Assembly (NCBI RefSeq): GCF_000003605.2
Contig: NW_003121417.1
Span: 273,777-337,776 of the forward strand
DNA: 64,000 nucleotides
From: Saccoglossus kowalevskii
Lineage: Eukaryota > Hemichordata > Enteropneusta > Harrimaniidae
Direction of reading: 5' to 3'
The notes under the pieces are model-generated. The model worked only from the letters and a program-made list of their open reading frames with translations. It ran no database searches and was not told where the DNA came from. Numbering within the stretch: position 1 is the first letter of the stretch; every line of letters starts with the position of its first letter. Below, in pieces: positions 1 through 14,444 of this stretch. The position numbers were made by a program, and so were the translations under genes.

Positions 1-3000
1 CAGACCTCCGTTCCGCAACAGCCCGTTAATTAAACATAGAGGTGAGATGAGGAGTACTCTAATGAAACTACTTATTCCGCAAATTTGCTGAGCTGTTGGT
101 ATTTTACTGTGGCTCGATCTATCGCTGGTCTTGTGTTGTCACAGCGAACGTGATTAACGTAACCCTTGTTGTACAGAACCCCTATTGGTCATTGGTCAAT
201 GACTCGTAGATATAACACCTGATTTATGTTCGTTTCACAGTTGCGCGCCATTACAGATCACGTGTTCAGCTCATCCAGTGGAGTAGCCTTGCAGCTACGA
301 CGCTCGTCGATAATCTCTTATTTCTGAAGGAAAAATGCTAACCTAAACACCTCAGTTCACGAGTTAGTCACGTGAGGAAATCCGAATGCTAAATATGTGC
401 TGAACAAGATATCGCAAGTAATTTGTTTATTATTCAACCAAAGAGAATACAAGTTTCATCTTTAATACGAACGCCACGGGTGACACATTTGTATGATTCG
501 AGATACGATGATTGTATTCCCTCATCATAAACATGCCATCTCCGGCTGTTAAAGAAACATATGTTTATTCATAACTGGCACAGTGTTGGGTTTCCATGAA
601 CGCAATCTCCAATGAAATGCAATACCACGAACGTGTTTGCAATCAACTATACTACAAAACTCCCTAATCATATTTATTGTATTAACACTCGACAGAGATT
701 ATCTCCTACAGCGTATTTATATATATGTATGTACTTAAAGATATGAACATAGTACCCTTAGTGTACAAGCTGACTGGTGCTGCTCTGTGTTATCGATACT
801 AGGACCGATCATGCGCAGTTCAGTATGGGAGGGGGTGCGATTCGATATTACAACGCGAATGATGGCAAGCTGAAGGGAAATAGCGATTAACCCAGATTAG
901 GGAACACATGTGGCATTTCATATGATATGTCGACACACGATTCTGCCGTGTCAATAGTCAGTCATGTTGTCAGATGTACACCGAGGTGACAGGTGAACGG
1001 ATATAAACGAGCTTTCCCTCTCTTCGATTAGTATGCACGTTATGCAAAAACAGCCACAGTTGGGTTGAGTTATTAGGATGGTGGGAATTCTTACCACGGC
1101 CTCGTTGCACACACCACTGTCAGTCAGTCACAGTTATTATCGTCTATACGAGGTTGGAATTTCTGAAAAAAATGTATTGACTTAGGAATTGATTTGTTAT
1201 TTAGTGAATAGTTAGTTTGGGTGACATATTGTTGAATTGAGCACCCCAGCCACTTCAAAAATGTACTTAAGGATGTAGTAGAGGATTTTTTTTCTTTGAA
1301 AATATCAAATTAACTTTTTTTTTCATATTCTCCTATAAGCATATATAAAATGCATTCAACTAGAAAAAAACAATTGTAGCGATGGTTTAGGAGGGCAATA
1401 CATTTAGATTAAATCTGAGATACAGTGTGTTTTATGTGTTTTTTTGTGATTTTTCCACGCATAAGAAAACGTCAGTATTTAGGGTTAGTCTAAAGAGTTG
1501 ATCTCGACTCCCAGCTGCTCCACGATAGTGATTTTTGGCATAGGTGTTCTCTGATAGCTGCTAATAAAATCTGTCAAAGGTAGTTTGTCTACTACTTTGA
1601 CTTTAGAAAATACGACACAACTCTCCCCGTTGTGAACTCTGACATGGGGTATCATATTTCAAAATAACGTTGAAGACGTTTTTGAAAAGCGTTATGAGGT
1701 CAAAATCTAGATCACGCAACAGTAGACGAACTGGGCAATTGAATTCAAACGTTTTACAGTATCTCTAAGTAGCACGAACATCATTTCTGTGGTCTTATTT
1801 CGGTTTCTTCGAAAATAACATCTGTTTGTACAGTGATCACGTGATTACACAGCTCCAGTTTTGTTGTTGGAATATTTATTTCATAGTACGTCCGAAATGT
1901 GCTATTCAATTGCAGTAGCAATAACCTCTACTACATCCTTAACACAGGCATTAAATACACTTACATGTTTATATCAAGATTTGTCTTGGCAAACAGAGAT
2001 CAACAATATTATCAACATGATACTCCAACATTTTACTATGTGTAACTGGTTACACTAGTTCGGACGAAGTGTAGCGTCTTGCTCGTCTAATTCATTGCGT
2101 CTGTTCGTTCTTTCGTCGAAGGCAATAAACTATACATTTCTTGCATGGTCTGTTGGAAAGTCGACTAGCGTCCATGTTTTCTATGTCCATTCTCAAGAAC
2201 GCAAGGGCGGATTTTGCGACAATGACGTTCTCTTCTTGTTTGCGACCTATTTCAGATAAACCATATTTCAATTTGGGTTCACTGAACACATTTGTGTAAC
2301 AAAATCCATAGTATTCAATACGTATAGTGCGTTGAATCTAAACACGGTATTGCACGGTATGCACAAATATTATAAACAAAAGACCCCCTTACTACGCCGT
2401 TTACATTGATATCGAAGTCAATAAATACCATATATCAACAAATCAGTACACAATAAAGGGAATATATAATGTCACAACTCTGTTGTTATCCCTGTAAACA
2501 TTCCATTATTGTATATATTTTGGGCAACACTGATGGGCATATTTGTTATAGATTTAATGTGTTCCCGCAATTTATATTTTGCGTATTCCGGATACTTTTT
2601 AGACCGTATTAGATACATTTAACACAGGGCAAGCAATCCCGGCCATTGATCAATAATTGTGACACAAAATGAGTTTTACTTTCCGCATCTGCCATCATCT
2701 GAAATTAAAACTGTCCCGTTTTAAAATCCCGCTCCTCCATCAAATCCTCAGTATTATAACAAATTTAAATAGTAATTTTACCATGTTATTATCTGTATTG
2801 AGAGCAATTGTGATCAGAATATGTGTTTCATGGAGTACGTGACATCGATGGATTGATGACACCCAATTATGATAGTAACTATTTCTTGTTCGCGATGCAC
2901 CTGACTAATATAGATTGCAGTGAGAATTACACCTGGGAATTTAACCATAATGACTCTTACAAATTGTCGATCTATTAATAGATTATGCAAATTGATATTA

Positions 3001-3986
3001 TTGAGATGATGATCCGCGTTCTTTGAATAATAAATTATATAATAATTGCTCGAGTGTACCTCAATGTTGTCATGTATTTAAATTTTAATTAGATGTACCA
3101 TTACTCAGGCTGGCGTAATACATTCAAATATTTATTGTTGCGTTAGTGCGCAATATAGTCTCCTGGTGCAAATGTTTGCTCGCTTTCTGTTACTTGTGTT
3201 CTGAAAACCATTTTCTAATGCTGTGGATTTAATGACTTTCAATTGTCGTGAACGTCTCTCACGGGAACGGACACATGTCGAAAGGGGACTACTTGATGGA
3301 ATAGAATACATGATTGTTGACAACAAACGAGGTTATGTTTCATGAAATGAATCTTGGTGGATTGATGAGTTTACGAGCTACAGTCAAGGAACACTCTATA
3401 TCGTGTTTAGCGATATAACGTTGTTTGGCTACAGTTGCTTATTCATGATGGAAATCGACAACAACACATACTTCAATGCAGTGGTTTCATCAACCCACAG
3501 TACTGACATTGATTAACATTACACATTGATGTTCATTCAATATTTACATAGTTAATCTTTAGGATATATAAGTCAATCGGCATCGGTTACGTAATCATTA
3601 CCCAATTACAAGTAACCTTCATAATTTCAAATTACGATATGGTGTATTCCGTTGGGACACTCCGTCGCAATAGCAATCAATCAGTTTAACCGAATTCTCC
3701 AATCTGCTGTTTTCACTATCCACAATTACGCAGGATTAATGATGCTCGAAAACGTACTTTAGAGAACTAAAACAACCGTGGTTACTGCGGTAAGAGCCAA
3801 CCTATCTAGGAAACTATTTATAGCTCTAGCAGTAATAACATATACGATGAATAAATGTTGTTGAGTGTGCGTTTTTCTGTTAAGTAGTTTGTACTCAGTT
3901 TTTAAAGTGATATACACGAAAAATAAAGCGATGTTTAGCAATGTATGTCTAGCATCCAAAACATGGCACATAAATGATGGGTGATG
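1..3986. other. Intergenic/intronic DNA, no gene recognised
   Basis: AT-rich sequence with frequent stops in all frames. The few open frames here start at non-ATG codons and have no coding-like composition. A small hairpin (1573-1601) is the only structure I can support. T-rich runs near 1285-1325 look like ordinary low complexity. Confidence 0.6.
1573..1601. repeat. Short hairpin
   Basis: GTCAAAGGTAGT (1573-1584) is followed after six bases by ACTACTTTGAC (1591-1601). The arms pair with a single bulged base. It could be chance in AT-rich DNA, since no related copy was seen elsewhere in the window. Confidence 0.5.
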
Positions 3987-4061
3987 TTGAAACCGAAATC
4001 GTCATTCAACTCAGAAGCCATTAAGCGCGGTCTTACAGTTAGATGACAATTTCGGTTTCAA
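3987..4061. repeat. Inverted repeat with 25-nt arms (possible MITE remnant)
   Basis: The arm starting TTGAAACCGAAAT (3987-4011) is mirrored by the arm ending ATTTCGGTTTCAA (4037-4061) across a 25-nt loop. About 22 of 25 positions pair. The arms are too long for a common chance palindrome, so this may be the remnant of a small foldback element or a structured RNA segment. No target-site duplication is evident. Confidence 0.7.
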
Positions 4062-7000
4062 ATGCCCAGAGAAAGTATTCCACGTTCTTCGTGTAATTGA
4101 GTGTTCGTATGCGAGGGATTTTTCCACACAAAAACGACGAATTCAGATGATAATTTCAGCGCCTGGCTTAATAATTGCCCCTACGAATTGTTTGACTGGG
4201 ATAGTTTGGTAGTTTTTTCTTGATTTGTAGAAAACTGAAAAAAGGCGTTTCACAACTTGTCTCTTTATTTAGTTTCATGTCGTATTCAAGATGGTGACCC
4301 CCATATAGTAAACAACGCATTTATTATCACTTGTGTGCCAGCTGACTGTGTATAAATAGAAGACTATTTGTTGATTGGTTTCATTTCATAATTCGAATTT
4401 GTTTCATATACGGACGAAAGTGAATCTCTCTAGTTTGAATACAGTTTTTTTTGCAAGTGATGTCATGCCTGTATTTAATAGGGGTTCTATAATAAGTAAG
4501 CCTTGAAATAGTGAATACAATTTTAACGATGACTAATTGGTACTGAAATGGCGAACTGCTACATTTGAAGTGAATAAATAGCTGGACCATTTTTTCTGCT
4601 ATATTGCGAATACCGGTGTACTTGAACCAGCTTTATTTGGAACATTCATGCTGATTACTATTTAATTTAAAAAATGACTAATCACCATTTGTTATTTTTG
4701 TTAAAAGTTGGAGACTTAATGGTGTTTTGTATATAATATAGCCCTGCTTTTAAAGTAACATTGTCGAGTTTAATTCCTGCAAAACATTCACCACAGAAAC
4801 GGCTGCCACTTTTAGAAGAATGACGTGGTATGGAGAATTGATATGTTGTGTACTAGTATAATGCAAACAGCTGCTGAGCGCGTAGACACGAGCTTTATTA
4901 CACTTCCTGGTATGCCTCGATACTTCCCTTACGTCATACTTGCATTCGGATGCATTGCTGAAACAAACGTTAATTTTCTATTATATAAGAATTCAATTAG
5001 TTGATTTAATCTAGCTTCAGCTGATAGCAAAGCGAGCTCCATGAATATTTAAAACGCTTGAATCCGTTCATATGGAAATATACATAACCAAACGAAATGA
5101 CGTGGTACTATGTAAACGACAGTACCGCTAATTATACAACATTTGATGATTTGCATAATTGATCGTATAAATCAACGAAAGACTAACAATACTGAAGATA
5201 CTATTTATTACAGGCACAAAACGAATGTAAATTACACATAGGATTAGAACTCACCACTTCGAAACATCTTATAATGAACGCGGGCCTACAATGATTAGAT
5301 TAAACATGGATATTCTGACGTCACAAAAAATGTGCAGAATACATTTCTGCATATATACAGAACCAGGTATTTCATAATCAGAACGACTTAACCAGTTACG
5401 ATTAGTTATATTCTCATTTACGATTTCGTGATTCATTATTATATACCGGCCAAGTAATTGACAGCGCGGGTAATCATTCAGCCACGGCGTTGCAGCTGGT
5501 GATTTCTAGCATTAATTTAAGACAAGCCATAGTGTTACTGACCATAATTTACCCACTGCAACATTAAAAGCAGCTGGCCTGAAAGTGTCCGTGTGCCGTT
5601 GACAGGGTGGAGTTATTTTAAGCAGTGATGTTATGAAATAGGCTTGTGGTTCTGGCTCATGAGTGGTCGTGGGAATAGATAGTGAAAATTAAAGAATGAT
5701 TTGTTGATTGAGAATTATGTTGACTATGCCTTGTACTTAAAAATAAATAACGCAGCCAGTGTATAAGTAGCTAACACTGTTCTCAATCGTAATAGCAATC
5801 AGGTAAAGCATCTGTTTCTAGTACCCATGCGCAGAAGTAAGGATGCTCGAGAATGTACGTGAATATTTGATAATTGATCAAAAAAATGTCGGTTACACGT
5901 AATAACCTGCCGACCTGTTTTTTTTAATTAGTAAAGCTTTGAAAAAATAATGACCATCGATACATAACACTTGAAATGAAATAGCCTTATGGACTGCCAT
6001 ATGTCTTAGATCAGAGTAACATTTAATGAAATGTACACTCTGTAAGAATAATAGTTCTGTTCACAGTCGACTTCGCTGCAGTTTCAATAAATTAAAACAG
6101 AAATACAAAATATAGTCGACAATGAAGAAACAAAAATAGTGAGACAATCACAAATATCCAGTGAATACAAAAAAACTGTGTGGTGTGCTTGAAAATTGCA
6201 AAGCGTCATGAATATTATTATTTAAAAAGTAATATTACATTGTTGAATAATTACCCCGTGTTTGTTTCGTTGCTATGTTTTATTTCGATAGCGTCTACAT
6301 AATTGATAGTGCCTTTCTACAAACAGAGAGTGAAATAAACTATAGCTCATCATGTCTAAGTGAGGTTATTTGATTGTTAGACTGTGCCACGCCTAAATTA
6401 TTTCCCGCAGTGATTCTCGAGAAGGAGCACGGTGGTATGATTACGCTGGGAATAGTAGTTCTCAGCTGTAGTTTATATCAACTAAATCTACAATCGGGGT
6501 TGTCGCAACTAAATTACCGTAATTGATGTTTTGTACATTTAATCAACCCATCTATGTTGGCTTATGTAATCACGATAGTTTTGATAATCTCCAATTATTC
6601 GGAAACGTTAGTCTAATCTCAGACTGATTAAAAATAATAGACTTTCAAAATCCAGTTATGTTCAATACAACTGTATACTAGTCATTTCAAATTGGATAAC
6701 GGAAACCACTAATAAGCAAATCCAGGTACATACATAATACGGCTGAAATAAAAAAAATACAACATTTTAATACCAGAATGAATGTAAAAAACAATGTGTA
6801 ATTTATTACATAGATTTATTTTGATTTTTTTATAGCCACATTATTATGTAATATACACAGTTTTACAACCTAGCAACAGTTTTATGTTATCGTAGTAAGG
6901 GGCGGGGCGTTTATCACAAGTAGAAAGAAGCCGGAGGAATGTTGTTCTGTTCATGCTTATATGTTAGAGGGATCCGAGGCAATGATCTACAGTCACCATG

Positions 7001-10000
7001 TAGTTTTGATGACAGTTGATTGGAATGTTCCAAGGGGTTCCATTCATCGTACGTACGTCACTTTAACTGTAGTGTGACTGAAAATCAAAATGGTAAAATG
7101 TGGGTATTATTATCACACATAGAATCAGGGAAACTAGCATGGACACCATAACAAATAAAATTAATAATCACTAATCGGATATTTTTGTTTGAATCTCAAA
7201 GTACGTACTTATTATTATTAGTAGAATTATTACTACTTTAATTGGCCAGGGTCATCTAATTTCTGTCTATTTTTACGAAAGGTCATTATTTTGCTTTCAG
7301 ACTAACTTGAAGTCCTACCGGCCTTCGCCCCTGGGCATAAACGCACCTTTTTTAAATACAAGTTATTAAAACATTCTTGATAATCGTTGCTTAGGGAACC
7401 TTCTCTGTGTAAACTTTACTTGCTTGCTAAACAGTTTTCTGACATTTGTAGAATAAGAAATGTGTTCTAAAACGCATTCATTTGCCAAATCATGCAGGAT
7501 CTCTCGTATCAAAACTGTGCTGATCTAAATGAAGTTTGCGTAGGCTCAGTTCAGTTCAATAATTGCATTCGTAGCAACATCATCAAACCGATCATTGAAA
7601 TAACCTCTATTGTATTGTTCTGTTCATTGAAAGATGTTTTTTCAACATATACAATTGTAATCTATCTGATGTATTATATACATAAAACTATCTATCACTT
7701 TCATAATCAATATTCTTGTCATTGAGTCTTTTGTGCATTTCCCATTTCTCTATTCAACAGCGAATGGCGAATCGCAAAAACGATATAGAAGTTTTCTAAA
7801 TCAAGTGGCGCAGCTGCAATACAGGGTCTTAGGGTGAACGTCTAGACGTCTTGAGTGTTTCGCTTCCAAGCGGACTGACTCTGCTGCTGAGTATTCGCGT
7901 GCAAGCAAAAACGTTGTAACATTTCATCAGTAATTGTACAAGTAAGTGATCACGCGCAATAAACATGACATGGAACCACCCTGAACGGTGATATGCTTTA
8001 TTTCCTTCAGAATCAGTTACATTATGTTTATTACATTAATGACGTGAAGCGTATTGGATGCGTTAAATAATGAACCACACATAACTGGGCAAGGTTGAAA
8101 CAAGAATCTCCCGCTATCATGAAATACATATTCATTATTATAACATTCCATTGCCCATATTTGGAATCGTGTTACGTTATTGCGTTATAAAACAACTTAA
8201 CCTCATGATTTTTGCTATTACGGGGTTTGTCGCGGAATAATTAAAAGCACTTTAATACAAACAAGCTAAACAAAAAACTGTACTACCACTCTTAACTAAA
8301 TTAAGGTATTCCTTAAATATTTTAAATTTTCAATGACTGTTGAACCCAGCCGGACATTCAGCGAGCATCGTGCGCAAAAAACGTTAACAACGAAAAGGAT
8401 GAAAGGAATGTCTTTAATGTGCTGAGACTATTTACTTCAAACATGTGCTTGAGAGTTGTCCGCAGCGCAGAACAATATGTGTGTGCATGTTCTAAGCGCA
8501 CTAGTTGGGGGTTTTGGTGTAGCACAGTCAAAAATATGAAATACACCGCCGAATAAACTCATATATCCCACTAATTGTATAACTTAATAAATATAAACAG
8601 TGTCATTTTAAATTCAGAGTCGATTTCACGCTCGACATTGTGCCCGCCGACTGCGCTCAAATTATTTCGTATATCATTTATATCATAGGTAACGTCTCAT
8701 GATGGCATATGGTTATGGTTATTAGCATCGTTGACAGTCTGGGTGCACTGAAACACCGATATTAGGCACGACACACAACGTACGTTTAAAAAGCATGTAT
8801 TTCACAAGTAGCTGAGATGGTAAGTATTGATAGTACGAAGACAGATCTGCCCATCACAATCGAAGGCGATCAACATAGTATATTAAACTAATTGGCGTAC
8901 GGTGCATAAATAACGACACAAATGAATAACAATTACAACATGACCAAAAGAAGACGTTAAACATCTGGAAATACCATTTTTCTTATTTAATAAAATTGAA
9001 CTAATCACTGCTTAAAATATCATTGACACTTAAACATACATGTAATACACAATTACCAACATTTTCCCGTTAAACTAAAACAGATGTTTCGCCAAAATAC
9101 TTCTGCTTCTTTCGTAGGCTATACATGACCTCGTTACATATTCAAGAATGTCCAATTTCGGATTATTGGAAATTCCCGACAAACTTGAAATCCTGTGGAT
9201 AGATAAACGAACATTTAATGGTGTGAGGGAAATTTGTACTTGTTCGTTTCATATGGACACATGTATGCATGTTATACAGGATATGACCTATACGACAATC
9301 ATTACAGTTATGAGGGCATCAATATACCCGTTTACTTTACATAATTTATCGTGTCCAGTTTGTGAAACGATCTGCACGTTTCTGAATGTTTGCTTACCGT
9401 AATGCACTGAGTCGCACAATGCAGCAATGTAACCTTTAATGGTTATTTGCTCTATTAAATCCAAACAACTTCAGAAAAATATTGCACTAGGTTGGATTTA
9501 AATTTGTTTACAGCTAGTTCCCGGGTAACACTACGGAACAATACAAACATGCCAATTGTATTGACGTAGTGGCATGAGTTTGAACATTTGTATCTAATGG
9601 TGTATTGCAATCGAATTTACATTTTCCATAATTCTTAAAATAATAATAGACTTCATTCATTCATCCATTGCTTAAAGCTAAATACCGCCATGGTAAATGT
9701 ATATTGAAAGTAATTAATGGATACCTCAGCATCTTGTATTCATTTGTCAACTTTCAAGTGGTGTTACCATTCAAAGACATTGAGACCGAGCAATCAACAA
9801 ATTGAAACTAAGAAGTAAGATAACAACGACTGCTGTCCATCCAATTACTCCAAGGTCCATCATGACGTCACACATACTTGAACTTGGCATCACTCGTTAA
9901 TTATAAACTTCGTACAATTTTCAGCCCGGACCGCATTATTATGTTGATAAATTGAACCCAATATTGGTTATCTAAATCAATATCACTCTGATATCACGCG

Positions 10001-13000
10001 ACTTGAGTCAATATAGTTGAAGAAGAAAAAAACACAATACAGTACGACCCTGCGCTCTTAATGCATATGACAGTTGATAATTTAATACTGTTAAATTAAA
10101 CATCTGCAATTTTGAAATTATTCTTTATTGTATTCATCCTTTACGAATTCATATTTTATGAATTGGGACAGGTCAGCTACTTCCGGTTCCGGCGAATCGT
10201 TTGATCTTTTAGGCCAGCCACATGGGAACGTGTGTTGAGTGCGTTTTGTATAATTCCCAGGTGTGCCACGTCCTTGTTAGAGTTTAAACGTATTACTGTC
10301 CTGCTATTTTTAATACTTCAAGCCAATTTTTAATATGTACCACTGACAATTATATGACTAATAATACAAGACGTGCGGCCTTGGCGAATAAATGAGGGTA
10401 CCGCCACATTTGAGTCTTGTAACTAAATATAAAAACGTTCGGATATTTTACAACCAGGCGGTTATTGGTCTCCATATACTGCATTGCACTAGGCGTTCCC
10501 TTCGGGCAAACACGTCGCCAGTCACCTCACATGTTTTAATATTCTTACCCGCACATTTACAACAAAACATAAAACCACACGCACTTACTTAATCGACTTC
10601 GATGTATGGCTTTACAAGTGATGACCGTCTCGTACACGGTGTATTAAAGATTATTTATAATGTTATGATAATCACAAATTTAGAAATGAATAATCATATT
10701 TTCAAGACTTTGTTAATTACAATATATCAACCATGTAACGTCACGTGTTGAAGAACACGAACATCTTCGGTTGCAGAGTAAGTACAACATTGTTATGAAC
10801 AAGTTTTATGGTGTAAGAGGAAGCGTTTCTCAATTGGTTAATTAATTAATATGGATTTTCGATTCTGAAACCTATTAACATTCATTTTGATGGATATCAA
10901 TTTTGACTTCTTGTTCCGTTTCGATTACAGTTTAGTGATACGTACGAGTGATATGGACACAACACACACAGTGCACATACTGATTCAAAACATGAAGCAT
11001 GATATCACTAAAAGCCACTGGCATTTGAAAAAAAAATATCTAGCTATTAACAAATTGTTCATTGACAGATGAAATGCACATCATGAACGCGCTCACATTG
11101 TGGTGACCCGGAAGGATCCATTTTAATCTGGTTATACATTTTTGAATGTTAAAATAAGCGGAAAGTACAGTACAGGAAAAACTCATTAGGCGGCGTGTCG
11201 CATCCACAGAAGTTGATGACATCCTGAGTGCTGACATGCGTGTGACGGCGTGTTCCCAATCGTAGGTTTGACGCCGTTTGCGCTATCCCACGATAACATG
11301 TCGCAGAGCTTCATATAACTTGACACATAGATGGCGACGTTATTTTCGTATCAGATGTATTGTCAGTGGACGCATAATTAGTTTAACAAAACGATACAAA
11401 AAGCTGTTAATTGTGATCCCACATCCTGCTGCACCTGAACCCTGCAGTCGAATTCGATTATATTTAACGTTTCTCCCCCTCCCTTTCAAGACTAACAAAA
11501 TGCCGAGTACACATCCGAATCAGCGTTCTTCTAAATATACAGCGTGTAGAATTTTCTCCTGTCACTTACTGGGTCATCATAACAAACAATCTATGAGTAA
11601 GAGTGATTATTGCTGTCAAATAAATACTGAGAGATACCTTTTCCAGTACAATGATGGAGCAGTTGAGAGGATGCTATTTCTAATAACCTTAAGTGCACGA
11701 TTGCATATCTGCGGAACTAAGTAAATATTTTAAAAATGGAACACTGGCATTATTAAAAGTAAAATCTAGCGCTGGAATAACCTTAGATAAAAAAGTTTGG
11801 CTGATCAGCGGTATTATATTTAGTATGAATACCACGTAAAGAAAACGAGCTGTTTATAGCATAATCAGTTCTAGCTACACCGTCGGAAATAATTAGAACA
11901 ATTCGTGAAATAAAATATAGCCTGACTGGTGCAATAAATGACGCTGCGATCTACGATAGTTGCTACAGCGTCAGTTATCGATTACCTGCGTAATGGGTCG
12001 CGCTAGTAGAAAGCTAAAATCGTGAAATCACAAACTGAATTAGTGGCGACAGTAACAGAAAAGGTGTCGAGGTATATCACGTTCTACTTGTGGTTCAGAC
12101 GAATGCCAGTATAGGATTTAAATGTGTGAATCATTTAACTGACGCTGCGATGGTTCTGCGTTAGATCTGCAGTGGTAGACATGTAAAATACAAAAAAATA
12201 AATTCATTATAAAAAAAACATCCTAGTTTAAATTATATGTATCATGTAATCTGAGATTTTGTTCAAAGTACATACTAATATTGAAGGTGACATGGGTATA
12301 TGTATGTGATTCATCACAGAGATGCAGATTCAAGCCACGTGTCGTTATTGTCAGTTTAATATATACTTACCAGAAATTTGTGGGATATAGTGGTACTATG
12401 TCAAGACGAGTTAATGAAGTGACCGGATTAAGTGCAAATAATCCTGTCTAGTCAGAATTTCAATGTAGATTTCATATTATTATCATACAAACAGTAACAA
12501 AAAGTGATCGAGGTCGAACCAGACTCGCCTAGTCATGTACTTGTCAATTTATTGCAGCCAGTGCTTAAGGGCACATACGAAATAAACCACTCCTAAATAA
12601 AGGTAATGTAACTATGTACTATGATAATGTTTATTCTTAGAAAGATTAAAATGGGGTTCGTTCTACCCAAAAGAATAAAAATAACTCTCTCGACAAAATG
12701 CCTCAAAATAGAGGGAATAGTCACAAATGTTTAAAATATAATTGCACCTGATTCGTGTATTCGGATTCTCGTAACTATATTTCCGTGTGTGATTTCTATT
12801 AATTACATATGGTAACCGAAATTGTATTGGTCAATTGTATTGTTCTACGTATTGAAAAATTGTTCAGTCTTGGTTGCGCATAGAAAGACTTAATAAAAAA
12901 AAATTATATTATTATAAAAATTATAAGGAATGAATGAACACATAAACAATATACATTGAATTATTTGCTATTCATAATTCTGAAGGCCCACCGATTCATA

Positions 13001-14418
13001 ACTCTTCACCAACATATTTTAAAGAATGCACACAATCGTCTTTTACAGTTTATTAATAATTACTGTCCCTTGTATCAAATTGCTACGTAGTTGTTCTTTT
13101 TGTGTTAACACGTTATATAAGATAGCAATTGAAATACTGAATAAAGGTATGAAAAAATTAAATCCATCAAGTTATTGAAAACTAGGCGGATGACAGCAAT
13201 TTAATATTATCTGTTGTAACATGGCTTTGTTAAGTACGAATACGGCACAGTGTATAGATTTCATAATTGTGTATCGCGCATGTATGCACCAAGCTTGATC
13301 AGAATAATCTAAATGTGTATTGAGCAAATAGTATGTTAGGTAAAACAATTTATTTGTCTAAGTTGTTCAAGTGTAACTAATATCATAGCTAACACTCAAA
13401 TAAAATAATCTAATAAATAGGTGACTGGTTGTAACGATAACTGGCGTATTCGATAGTATTTAGCCACTTAGAACAAGCCTGCAAATTTGGGAGCAATTAC
13501 ATATAGTATGATGTGTTGTCACATGATTCTCCATAGAACAGCATGGGTATGGCATCGTGAGTTCTTCGACAACTTATCCCTCATTAGAAATATATAAGTT
13601 TTAACTTGCCGCTATCTTATCAAACTTATAACAAACAATCGATATACCAACAGTTCTGGTTTAGTATGATTTTGTCGATTATGTAACTTCCTGTTTGTTG
13701 ATCGTCAGTAACAAATGTTTGTTAGTAACCTAATAGTTTTGAGAAATAACGCAGTTCGCATTGAAGCAGAACGTGCCTGTCAAGACAGTGTAACTTATTT
13801 GCCGTAGTCAATGAGTTAATTTGTATGTCTATCAGGATCTCACTTTGTAATGCATAACATATCATAACGTCAATCATCATGATCCAAATTCTTGAATTCC
13901 CATCTAGGGTATCCAGTAATCTGTTGAGTTATAAAGTTATAAAAGAGCCACAGACAAGAACGGACTGACATGCAAATACTAGACAATATGATGTTTTGGA
14001 ATGAATGTATCATTATGCATTATACACCATCCATATTTAGTACAATTTGTATGATTTGGTATTAATAAGTCAATTCTAGCAATCGGAGTGGATTGAGGTC
14101 AGAACATAAGATATCAAACAACTCATTTTCACACGCTTCAATTATTAGGTATCGCACATTAGAAAAGCAGACTCGCACAGATACGCTAACTCATGGCACA
14201 GAGAAAGTCCATCGATCAAAAGTCAAGTTCACTGTTACAGGAAGTGCGAAAATATTAGAAACAGTATGGGGTTGGCCGACCCAGTAAATGTCTGTTGAAA
14301 ACATTGTTTATTATGGTTAAAGGCGTCCGCCCAGTGTATAAATGCATGTTTGCCAATAAAATAAATAGTTACTCAGTCATGACATGAGAATTGCTAGGAA
14401 AACAAACAGAGTTAGAGC
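4062..14418. other. Long stretch without recognisable gene
   Basis: I see no exon with both a convincing splice context and coding-like composition. The longest open frame (11278-11724, 148 codons) begins with TTG, has its first usable ATG at 11501 and shows no family resemblance. No tandem array or element with recognisable termini was found. Confidence 0.5.
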
Positions 14419-14444
14419 TATATATATATATATATATATATATA
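14419..14444. repeat. (TA)13 microsatellite
   Basis: Thirteen uninterrupted TA dinucleotides, an ordinary simple-sequence repeat. Confidence 0.95.

Noticed and set aside
11278-11724. 148-codon plus-strand frame
   Set aside because: Starts at TTG. The ATG-started part is only 74 codons with no recognisable motifs, and there is no promoter or splice support.
14290-14335. ACATTGTTTATT followed by GGCGTCCGCCC, like the TTAA-element arm
   Set aside because: Only one 12-13-base word matches and the rest of the arm is not collinear; probably chance.
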